Shown here in pieces: positions 25,176 to 35,400 of a DNA stretch of 64,000 nucleotides. The translations under genes and the position numbers were made by a program. The stretch comes from Acanthosoma haemorrhoidale. Taxonomy: Eukaryota > Arthropoda > Insecta > Hemiptera > Acanthosomatidae. Below the pieces are notes generated by a model that ran no database searches, was not told where the DNA came from, and worked only from the letters and a program-made list of their open reading frames with translations. The DNA is taken from contig OV884011.1 in assembly GCA_930367205.1 (NCBI GenBank), positions 112,273,139-112,337,138 of the forward strand, written 5' to 3'. Each line of letters starts with the position of its first letter. Within the stretch, counting starts at the first letter, position 1.

Positions 25176-27462
25176 GAAGTTTCTAATAATAATAAGGATA
25201 ATACATTTCGTGATAAACACATTGACATAAATTATTTTAACCACTTAACTGTAAAGCGTCGTTTTTCCCTCTTTCCAATTATCATTTTCTTTAAGATGGG
25301 TAATAAATGCACATTAATTAATAATAATTGTACATAAAAATATACAAATCAACAATTGGCAATCAAAAATGCAAACTTCTACTTCGTAACGTTTGAAGTA
25401 AAAATTATAAATATAATAAATTAGGACAAAGAAAATATTATATTATGCTGAATAGCGTGTTGTTGATTGTCTAAAACACTAAGCTGCTAATTCTCCCTCA
25501 TGAAGCTACAATTCTTTAGGAGAAAGCCTGGCATTAACCCGGATGCCATAATTAGGCATTAAGTTGATAACCAATGAAGTAACACAGCCTTACTACAGGT
25601 CACATTACACTTACTATAAATAATATTTTAAATGACGTATACAAAATTAAGAAAAGTACATACAATAACGTAATCCTAGTCACCAATAATGGCATTTGAT
25701 GAAACTGAAGATGGTTGCAAATTGTAAGCCACGTGAGGGATTTTATAAATATTTAAACGTATTTTTATAATATTTTATTTATCTTAATAATTTTAGAAGA
25801 GCTCGTAAGCCTTAATCGCTCAACAATCATCTTCCCGATGATCGCAAACAATCGTTCAGCTTGCATGACCAAGCCTAATCCCTAAATACTTGTCTGGTTG
25901 TTTAATTCAAGGACCTGAATTCCGATAAAATAATACCAGCATTGACAAATCTAGGATATTTTAAACCTACCCTGAATAATTCGGAATTGTTTCTGCAGTT
26001 TCCGATCAGCCTGAGAAAATAGAAAGTTTCGATTTCATGAATAAGAAATGATAGGGCACTTACAAGATTCATCTGATGCTGCCATTTCACTAATGCATAT
26101 TCCTGAAGACTAGAACGCTATCTATATGTCTGGAGAATAACAATCACCCCTTATGGGGGTTGGTCGAATCAGTTCCTAGCCTTTTCAAGATCAGGTTGGT
26201 TCATAGCTCTGGTGGTAGATTACAACATTGGCTTTTACTTGTCAAAGAAGAAACAGGTGTGGAGTTCTTTTACCTAAAAGGTAGGAACCAACCATTCGAT
26301 CGACCGGATGGTATATTTCACAGATAAATTGGTTGCTGGCTTGGTAAAATATTTTTATAGATAAATGAAAATCGAGAGGAAGAGTAGTCTGGGGACGTGT
26401 CAACGCTGAAGTCATAAGTCTCTCAAAACTCATCCAGCCCCTGTAAAATGTCGCCTTGGGAGTTCAAGTGTTAAAGGATACTATCAAAGTACTGCAATGT
26501 AGCATAGGAACTTGTTAAACTTAAGAAATTGTAATGAATACGGCTTATCCCCGTTATTTTGATTTCGTGAGTTTGCAGAGTTACTTTTACTGCGCAAGTG
26601 GCTTCAGCCATACCTTTACAGCCAAATATATTATTATGTTATTAATTAGGCAGAACACGTAGAATAAGTGCCACTGTATGGAAGAAAGGATGTAGTATTA
26701 ATTGGCAAATTGAGGTATAAAATGATGGAGACCTTGAGCCTAGTCGTAATTAGTTCAACATAAGTTGGGTTGTATATTCACATTCCTGCTTCAGGATATC
26801 ATCACCAACGAGAGAACACACTAATTTCCCGTAAAGCTCATTAAGGTAAAGTACAAACATACAAGTCACTCGCTGCCTGATGAGGAAAGGTCCAGAGGAG
26901 AATTCACCCCCCCCCCCTGTTACTTTCATTTCCTCTAATTATCCTCCTACCCTGTCATCTTTTATTACCACCTTTTTTGCCTGGTCTTCGCCGCAAAACC
27001 CGACCGGCCATGCGTTTTTATTTTTTTTATTCCGTGTGGTTTCAGCGCAACGAAATAATGGTCCTAACGCGAACACAAAAAAAACGTGATACAAGACATT
27101 CTTGCAGCCGGTCGTCCGCTCATGGTCTTCTTACCGCACAATAAGCCAGTGACAACAGCACACCATCGTACATACTAGAATGTAATCATAAAAACGTTTT
27201 AATAATCTCCCTCTAAGTTTTTACTCTAGTTTTTTAATGTAGCTGCAACATGCAAGTAATTGTTAAAAATGATAAATTTTCCTCTTTATAGAATAAGAAA
27301 AATTAATTATAGTAAAACTTGATATCACAAAAATGATGCGATACATGTAGTTAAGATGCCGATCCGCAACGGTTGGGAGCCAGCACAAAATTACTACTTA
27401 CTACGCACCATGCACGTATCTAATCGAAACTCTACTATAGTACCATATATATTACAAATAAA
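25176..27462. other. Non-coding stretch
   Basis: Mostly AT-rich. A run of 11 C lies at 26907-26917. No gene is recognised. Confidence 0.45.
26907..26917. repeat. Poly(C) tract, 11 bases
   Basis: Uninterrupted C run, directly after AATTCA. Confidence 0.9.
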
Positions 27463-27550
27463 AACTCTTAAAGCCCTAAATGCCTTTTGAAATTTGGGAT
27501 TCAGTATATGTGAGGGTGGTGGGCCAACATTAAAAGAAAATGCTTATCCC
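27463..27550 (+). repeat. Dispersed repeat, copy 1
   Basis: AAAACTCTTAAAGCCCTAAA, then TTTGGGATTCAGTATATG, TGAGG, TGGGCCA and AGAAAATGCTTAT recur in the same order and orientation at 29777-29862. The pair is diverged and has no coding capacity. It probably belongs to an uncharacterised interspersed repeat, 1.8 kb upstream of its partner, with element D lying between the two. Confidence 0.6.
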
Positions 27551-27856
27551 TAAAATAAGCAGCAAACGTAATGGGCCCACCCATACCAATCCATTAAGAT
27601 TTTTTGCACTTGAATGCGGTTGTTTCCAAGCAAAATTATTTACTAAGTTCACTAAAGCACTACCCATTTCGCTAAAAAAACAAAACAAAAAAAAGTTGAT
27701 TTCTGAAATTCTGAAAATTTAAGCATTAAATACCTACACAAAGCCATAATACCCGAAGGAGGTGAAATAATATGTTTTAAATTAATTTAAACAAATGTAA
27801 GTAATATTACCAAACCATAAGTCATATCAGTGTAAATATTGTAAACAATAAAAGAC

Positions 27857-28807
27857 GCAGCTGCAAAAATCTAGTTCAGAGGCCCCTGCAGAGAGAGACC
27901 ACCCACCTGGGGCTGGGTGGGTCCTGGTCTAGAACATTCTAGAACCCTGCAATGCGGTTGGTCAGAATAAAACCTCGCCCTATTGGCTAAACGCGATTGG
28001 CCAGAACAAAACCCCAGCCCATTAGCTATTTGGGGATACATATACCCCCAAGTTTTAGCCAATAAGTTGTGTTTCCCACCACCATCTTGCTAGACGCCAA
28101 CACCACGTTCGCCTCAGGTGACGCCTGCATAAGGTAACTTTTTTCAACTATAGTGCCAGTGTAATTAGTGCTGCGACTAATGGGGACGGTACCCCATTAA
28201 ATAATTTTGCCGTTTTTGTGTTTTGAACTATTATTCGGATGATGGAGATGGAAGTGGATACTTCCAGGAAGCGGCCAGCTTCCAGGCCACCAACCCTGGA
28301 CAGTGAAGAGGACTTCACTTTCCCAAAAATCACAGTAAAGGTCCAGCGACCTACCAAGAAGAAGCCAACTAAGGTCGGAAATAAATTTCAGGTACTCACT
28401 ACAGTACTTGACAAACCCGGTGTTTCACACGATAACCCCCACTCCGTTCCCCTATCGATGATGGCAGGACGCTGTGGAGGCAGGAACGCTTTTGTCTTTA
28501 GGTTCTAGTTTTTAGGTTTTAGTTTGTAAGTTTCCCTCTCTGTAATCCGATGGTGAGCCCCATCACCTAGTCCTGTTTATTTTTATTGAGATTTTAACTT
28601 CAAAAAGACTTGTTATTGTACTTGTACCCTACTTCAAATGCATCTGCACATGCAGCACGAGAAGTATTATATTGTAAATCTTATTCATTGTATTTTTGAT
28701 CATATATTGTAAAATTTTTGAATAAAAGGGGTTTTTAAATAAAAAAAACCAAAAAAAAACCGATGTCATTTTAACTGCGGCTCTCTGGACTGGTACTTGC
28801 AGCTGCA
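27857..28807 (+). mobile_element. Non-autonomous, internally deleted LINE-like element (element D)
   Basis: A GC-richer 5' region (27880-28230) leads into an ATG-initiated frame (28239-28508, 89 codons). The first ~55 residues look like a Jockey/CR1-type ORF1 N-terminus: short, basic and proline-rich, with SRKRPASRPPTLDSEEDFTF and KVGNKFQVL. At about 28400-28460 the sequence passes straight into what looks like the end of an element: a T-rich 3' UTR, an AATAAA signal at 28721-28726, and an A-rich tail to about 28759. Most of ORF1 and all of ORF2 are absent, so the copy could only have moved with enzymes supplied in trans. The outer ends share GCAGCTGCA (27857-27865 and 28799-28807), but 38 bases separate the A-rich tail from the right copy, so a target-site duplication is doubtful. 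A host retrocopy is the alternative. Confidence 0.6.
27925..28070 (+). promoter_or_regulatory. Promoter-like region of element D: HSE and CCAAT boxes
   Basis: GAA..TTC..GAA at 27932-27944 (TAGAACATTCTAGAACC) is a perfect three-unit heat shock element match (nGAAnnTTCnnGAAn). Downstream, a 39-bp unit is repeated in tandem (GCGGTTGGTCAGAATAAAAC at 27954, GCGATTGGCCAGAACAAAAC at 27993). CCAAT-type boxes occur as ATTGG at about 27972 and 27996 and as CCAAT at about 28060. It lies immediately 5' of the putative ORF1 start, where LINE internal promoters sit. Function is inferred from motifs only. Confidence 0.45.
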
Positions 28808-29776
28808 CAGATGTTTCTAGATTTAGCCTTCTCATTTATGAAAACCTCCGCTTCTTTCTTTCCTAACCTGACAATGTTTTAGTCCGGCCTTGTCAGACCA
28901 CATATTTTCCTAGTGGGATTCTCTGCCTTCGTCTCGCTAAAACTAGCACCTCCTTGGAAGAAATATCTTCCTTGCGGACGACGGTCACCTGGTGCCCTAC
29001 GAACTTTACCTAGTTGTGTCTCCCTCAGTGATCCAGCCTGCCTCTCTCCGGTTCACACTCGCCTTTGGGATCCGGACGGTTTTCGCCTACCCTGCGATAC
29101 CGAGTGTAAATTCTTGGTCATTCCAAGACCACATAAACTACCTACAATACCTACCCTATACCTCTTCTCCTGAGCATAGTCCACTGTTGGGTCACACACC
29201 TATCAGATACGGAGTCAGATATTACAGTAGTAAGACCCGTCATGAAGCAATTGTCCAGGTCATAGCCTAATCAACCCCCACTTCGTCACTAGGGCTAGGG
29301 TAACAAGGCACCCCCTCGTGACGACCCGACACAGCACCATTAATTAACCTGTTCATCACATCATCGTTGAAACTACACGCCAAAGAACCGGACTGCCGGA
29401 AAGGCTGGAAGAAATGACATGAAAACAGATTGCACTTCCTTGGACCAAATGACTTCTAGTAACATATTTATTTGGAAATGTCGTCACTAATAGTCATTGT
29501 TAATGACGGGACACAATAAATAAAGGTTTCTCCCCAAATACCAATTACTTCCATTATATCTTGCACATCAGTGAATTTAGTAAGATCTAATCCGATGAAA
29601 CAAAGCATGTTGGGAAAAATAATTTAGATATTTAGCCAGGTTTGACATAGTCTTCCACTCTAGAAGGGGTGGATGAAACCGAACGTGGAGAGGCATTGTG
29701 CTATACCGACTTTCATCAAATACCTGATCGAAACTGCACTACAGTGGCATCCAGTTAACCACAATAGCAGTTGCTC
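28808..29776. other. Non-coding stretch between element D and the dispersed repeat
   Basis: GC-richer between about 28900 and 29350, with two overlapping plus-strand frames (86 and 92 codons). Their coincidence in two frames argues against coding. Nothing is recognised. Confidence 0.4.
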
Positions 29777-29862
29777 TTAAAACTCTTAAAGGCCTAGGAA
29801 TTCGGGATTCAGGATGTATGAGGCAGGTGAGCTATGTTTGAAGAAAACACTTCATATGTATG
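29777..29862 (+). repeat. Dispersed repeat, copy 2
   Basis: AAAACTCTTAAAGGCCTAGG, then ATTCGGGATTCAGGATGTATG, AGGCAGGTGAGCTA and GAAGAAAACACTT parallel the sequence at 27463-27550 in order and strand. Confidence 0.6.
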
Positions 29863-31794
29863 TTTGTTAGAAAAAAAAAATGTAATCGGTTCGAAAATGT
29901 GACAAATAAAATGAAGAGTTAGATGTTTGAACATACCAGTAATCACTTCATTACAGAAAGTCTTTCTAGCAACAATGCCTTTTGTTCTTTTTTAGGAAAA
30001 AATTGTGAGTAGACTGAATTCAATACACAATTATTAAATAACTAATACAAATATTTCAACTAGTTAGGTGGACTCACAATTATCAGTTAATATTACTATA
30101 TGTATTAAAAAAAAACATGCTTGACAGAAATTATAAGGTAAGTAATACTCCTAGTTAACATTTGATTCAGTAAGCCTCGTATCCAATTCCTTGGGAGTCA
30201 TCACGAAGTGTCCAGTCTTGTATGCTAGATATTATATCCCAAGAAGTGCTTTTTGGGTGGAAATTTAAAAGCTTATCCTCAAAAAAGAAATCTCATATGT
30301 CGAAGTTCTGAACCCCCAAAATTCAGCAGATAAAAAAAATTGATATCAATATTAAAACATGCTATTCCAGGAATAGCATCGATTGCAGCAGTGGTTATCC
30401 CTCATGATCACAAAACGCCGACAGCATTGACGGGATTGAGTAGTATTCCATACCTGCTGGCAACAACCTATAATGGAATTTACGCTGAGGGATGATGACT
30501 ATGATTGAGTTGATCGGGCCTTGAACCTTCGATCAGGTACACAATAGCCAAAGCTTGCCGCCGATTAGCTACGCCCTTTTTACCTGCGCTGCCTCATAGC
30601 CATGACCAACCGGTCACAGCTATCTCCAATGACACTTTTAATTTTATTAATTAGCTTCAACTGATTATGTTAATGAACAGACTGATCAGAAATAACATAT
30701 GTTAATTAAGTAACTTACTAAATTACATTCATTGCACGCAAAGGTTGGTGGGTGGTCCCAAGACCTTAAAGTGCCTAGTGTGAATGTAGGCTATCCTCGC
30801 GATCCGTGTTTATGTAGCTACTCCCCACTCCCCGATAAAACCGACCCGAATCAGAAAATTACCAAGTGCCTGGAATCGAACAACTATCCAGGCATTCTCA
30901 CCACTCGGAAGGAACGGATTTAACGATGGGAGGATGCGAACGGATTTCTTATGGGCGTTCAACAGTTACAGATACGCGAGACGTAATAACATGAAATCGT
31001 TGAATGAAATAGAAAATGTTGGGGTATAAACTACTAGTCACATGATGAAACCTTCCATAAAATGAAACAGATAAAATCAATACAGCCGTCAATGCACGTG
31101 AAGTACATTGTTCCAATGAAGCTGCAGAGTTGGTGTGATTGGTATCCATTGGTATAAGTATCCATTTTCAGTCACATACTTTACTTTGGCTGAGTGTAAG
31201 ACCAACAGTATCAAACATATTTCATCCACCAATTCAGTCTATCATTAAAAATAATCTATCGATGAAATATGCATTGATCCGTGTGCCTAAGCCTAGCCTT
31301 CTTTATCCAAGTCACAAAAGTGGCACAGGACGGTTGACCGTGGTCAGTAGTTGAGGACACTATACCGTACGTTCGCCTAACGGAGCCATTGTGACTCCAG
31401 CTTCAATGCCCTTTCTTCTCCAATCAATTACACCTTTCTCTGGCTGTCTTCTCTTCCGGGTGCTGGGACTGTCTGGGTGTTAGTTCTGGTCAGCAGTCCG
31501 TCCTAGAAGTCTAGTAGTGATAGGTGTTTGTTTTATAGAACATAGAGATCGCCTTCACCGCCCACTAATCACTACGTTTCTGTATTTTTTTTGCTTGTAA
31601 ACACTTCGTATGACACGGAAGAAGAGCAGCCAATTATAATTGATAATTATTAACCACCCAAACATCGTAAAAATTCATCAACAGTTCATAATGATACAGC
31701 TCTTAATTCCTATTGAACAATACCAGAATATAATATGTGGGCTTAAGCAACTTCCACTTGATTGAATACATATGTACAAATGATGACCCGTAGA
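29863..31794. other. Non-coding stretch
   Basis: No gene is recognised. Short open frames at 30732-30923 (+), 30949-31149 (-) and 31139-31354 (+) are unremarkable. Confidence 0.45.
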
Positions 31795-32460
31795 AATGAG
31801 TGGGCGAAAAACAAATTGATCATATTAAATATCTCGGAAATATGCTGAAAATTTGTAGAAAATCAAAAAGAAAACTAGAAAATAAGGGGGTAGAACAAGG
31901 AAATGCAATGAAAGGAATGCAACACGCGATATTTAGGAGAAAGGAGTAACATTTACCCTCTAAAAAACGACTGATCTATATTGTAATAATGAAACGCATT
32001 ATTTCGTATAACTCTGAGACGTGATTCCACAAAATTGAATAGACATACTCCTACAAAAATGGACTCATGCAGAAGATGAGCGTGAAAACTATGGCTAGAA
32101 AGGGTAAAAAAAATGAATATATAAATAAGTGAGAGAGTGGGCATAAAAAAGTACCCTTCTCTACAAAATTACATTTACTTAACATGGAGAATAGTAGTAA
32201 CAAGAATACCAAAAGCGTTTCTGAAATGGGAATCAGGAGGGAAGAGGAAAGACATTATCCATGCTAACTTCCAGAAAGGCTTTCTGTAATGGATAGATGA
32301 CGGTTGAGAGATGAAGTCGTCTAGAAAATCGAATTGAGGAAGTACGAGAATATTTTATTGAGAATGAATACCTTCTTGTGGTTTTGTTAGTATATAAAAT
32401 ATGACAATAATAAATATAGGACTACATTAGCTGTGGCCGCTAACAAAAAAAAATGATTCC
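31795..32460 (+). mobile_element. Decayed LINE C, reverse transcriptase C-terminal part
   Basis: No long ORF survives, but a translation with stops and frame changes gives the classic order of a LINE ORF2 C-terminus. Legible pieces are IDHIKYLGNML (about 31815-31847); AMKGMQHAIFRRKE, then KKRLIYIVIMKRIISYNSET and a TGA where W is usual (about 31908-32024); a KNEYINK..SGHKK block (about 32110-32148); and TWRIVVTRIPKAFLKWESGG, then KRKD and W.DD (about 32182-32298). This matches the pattern KYLG, LLYGSETW, RNE.I, LRW.GHV.R, RIPKK, GKR.RGRP..W.D found in RTE/BovB- and CR1-like elements. An A-run at 32445-32453 may be the tail. It differs from LINEs A and B, and it is an old, dead copy. Confidence 0.65.
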
Positions 32461-32483
32461 AACCAACCATCGTAAGGTTGGTT
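32461..32483. repeat. Perfect 8-bp-arm hairpin
   Basis: AACCAACC (32461-32468) and GGTTGGTT (32476-32483) flank a 7-base loop, immediately right of the LINE C A-rich tail. Confidence 0.6.
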
Positions 32484-35400
32484 AGTAGTCTTGTTGTGAG
32501 TTATAGTTCATTTGAATTAGCCCTTTATCATAAAACCATTAAATTCACAATTATAATATGTTAAATGAGGTTTTTAACTTCTAAAACCACTTTTTTAAAC
32601 ACGGAGCTCAAACAGAGGAGCCTTTCTCCCCAGTTAAGAGATAAGCCGGTGCCCCCAATCCGGTGTGGAAACATCACTTGGAAAGAAGGATCATCATTCT
32701 ACTGGCTCAAACCTAATAGGATAACAAGTTTCTATTTGAACAAGATTTCTAACGGCATACTTGCCACTCGGTGTTCTTACTTGGAGGGAAATTTCATTTC
32801 GGTGATGAGAGCTGACTTACCCTGAAATAACAAGACCGAGTCTTTCGAATAGATAACTAAGCCTTATACCGATTCATCTGAAGTAACTGGCATGTTTCTA
32901 AAATATAACCAAGAAGGTTGCTTTCAAGTCAAATCTGTCAAATAAAGTATTTAGGGAGTCATATCAAATTTGAATAAAATTAGAACTGTAGATCATATTA
33001 TTTTTTTCTGTTTAAAATGTAACATTTTATCTACTTATGAATACTTCCTGATGTCTATTGTAAAAGCAGTCATGGGCAATTAATTCCATTAATTCCAACT
33101 TGGGAATATTTACCTTAAAAAACCTAGACCTGTTTATATAAAAAGGTAATTTTATTCTATTGCTAAAAGGTAAGTTTTTAAAATACGTAAAAACACAAGC
33201 TTTCCTTTAAATAGAAAAGACAAAAAAAAACATTAAAATTAGAAAATGTGTAACATTAATACAACTTTAACGATTACAGCTTAACCTACCGAGATAACCT
33301 GTTCCTAAGAATGAGATAAAAAATAAGAATATGATTTAAAAAAATTACAATTAGGGCTGGCCAAATTGTAATTCGGGATTTTTTTTTAATTTCAAACTAA
33401 CTTTCCCCTTAATCCTATTATCCAATGACCGTACTGCCATTTTAATTCAACGCGAGGTGGGCAATTTTGGCACACACTCTGCCCTGGCCCTCTCACCTGC
33501 AGCATGGTGGCCAATAGCAATGATCCACTTCTTGCATGATTGAAGCAATCTCGTTTAATTAGTTGTTTCGAAACGGAGTCGTTTAGAAACAATTTGAGAC
33601 TAGTGGGATCTAAGGCTGACCGAACAATACCAACACAGTGAAAACGGACACAAAGCAATCTAAGATCGCATTTTCATGTTTTGATATTAATTTGATCTCG
33701 GGAATGGCACAGCAGCCACAAAAATTCGTGAAGTGTCATTTCAAATGTATGATTTTTGCCAAAGCAGTGTGCACTCAAGAGTGTCAATCTAAGGTCCAGA
33801 AATTATTCCTAAAAACTTAAAAAAATCCCGTTTTTTAACACATATTACTATAACCCTCGAATTGATATTAAAAAAAGTTTTCATTATAAATATAGTTAAT
33901 ATTAAATGTATTAGCGTTGAAGGCAATGATCACCTTGATTGCATTAGTAATAAGTTCACTATTCAATATAATAATTCTTCTCGTAAAGGAACCTAAACAT
34001 TTGAACCTTAAGCCGCAAAGCATTGAATTCATTTAAACAGTGTTCTGAAAGGAATTATTTAAGAAAAAGTATTAAATATGTTAGTAACAAGACATAATCT
34101 TGAGAGTGTGTGATGGTTGAAATATTTGTGAGATTACGTGTACCCCGATCGAGTATACGTACTTAAATTCCGCTGTATGAATTCATACCAATTTTTTTCG
34201 GATCTATAATATATATTATAAAGCACTTATTGTGAGGATCAGAAAGCATATCGACATTTTTTATTTATTAAATAATGTTTAATATTACTGAATATATGCT
34301 TTCCACATTCTATTTCCAGTGATTGTCAGCTTATGCTGAAGACAATACTACGTTCTTCCTTAAAGTTTAAATTTCATTAAGCTAAGAGGTGATTGCTTAA
34401 GTGACAAGCTAAGTGGTCCCCCCCAACAAAAAAATTAGTAATAAGACGTAACGTGAAGTGGTAAGCAATATATATTAATTACAATGTAAATAAATATGTA
34501 TTAATTCCATGTAAAGATTTCAATAAAGATATATATCAGTTGGATAACATCCTTTTACACTTTATTATTGTTGATTCACAGGGCTACGGCATAGAAATAC
34601 TTTCAAATAAGCCAGTCCCTTATAAATAAAAAGACCTACTAGGCTACGTTCCACTTACCGGCTACACTTGAACCTTTGACAAATTATCTTTATACGTTTA
34701 CAACAGCCAGGGCAAAATGTAGGGTAGTAAATAGGGTCTAAGATATAAACCCACTGGGGTGGATAAATGATAAACCATCAAGGACCGTTACACCGTGAGC
34801 CAGCATAAGGCAGGATTAATGCAATGCTTCAAACTTCGGCCTTCGTCGACCTTTCACCGCCGCTTCTGTCGGCTCTATCAGGTCCAGGCGAGGCAGAAGG
34901 GGGGGGGGGGGGTACGGTTAGCCGAAGCTGCGTAGTACAGCAATCCGCTAATTTACAGGGACCGAACATGGGACAACCATTCAAATCAAATATGATAGAG
35001 CACGCAATTATGGGTTTCGCTACGGTTGCGTGAACGTTTTTAATAACAATTTTAATGACTTCTTGTAATGATAGTCCCCCAAAGTACACAATACATATTA
35101 TTAACCATGACGTCAAGATATTTAATTTGATATACTTTTCAATATCGTAGGCAATTATTTACTGTTTTAATGCTAATTATCTTCTTAATGGCCTTTTCTT
35201 GTATCACCATTGGGACAGCAATTGGAGCTTCCATACAAAATATTATTTGATTAAAATTTTACTAGTCAAGTTAAAGTTGCGTACATGATGTCAATGGGTT
35301 TTATCATTTTTAGCTTAAATGGAAAAACAAAAAATACGTTTAATTTACTTTAACCATGAAGTTAATAAATTGAATTTGATAGGCTACTCCAAGTAATAGA

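Noticed and set aside
28759..28807. GCAGCTGCA as a target-site duplication of element D
   Set aside because: The right copy is 38 bases beyond the A-rich tail, whereas a true duplication should abut it. The word is also palindromic.
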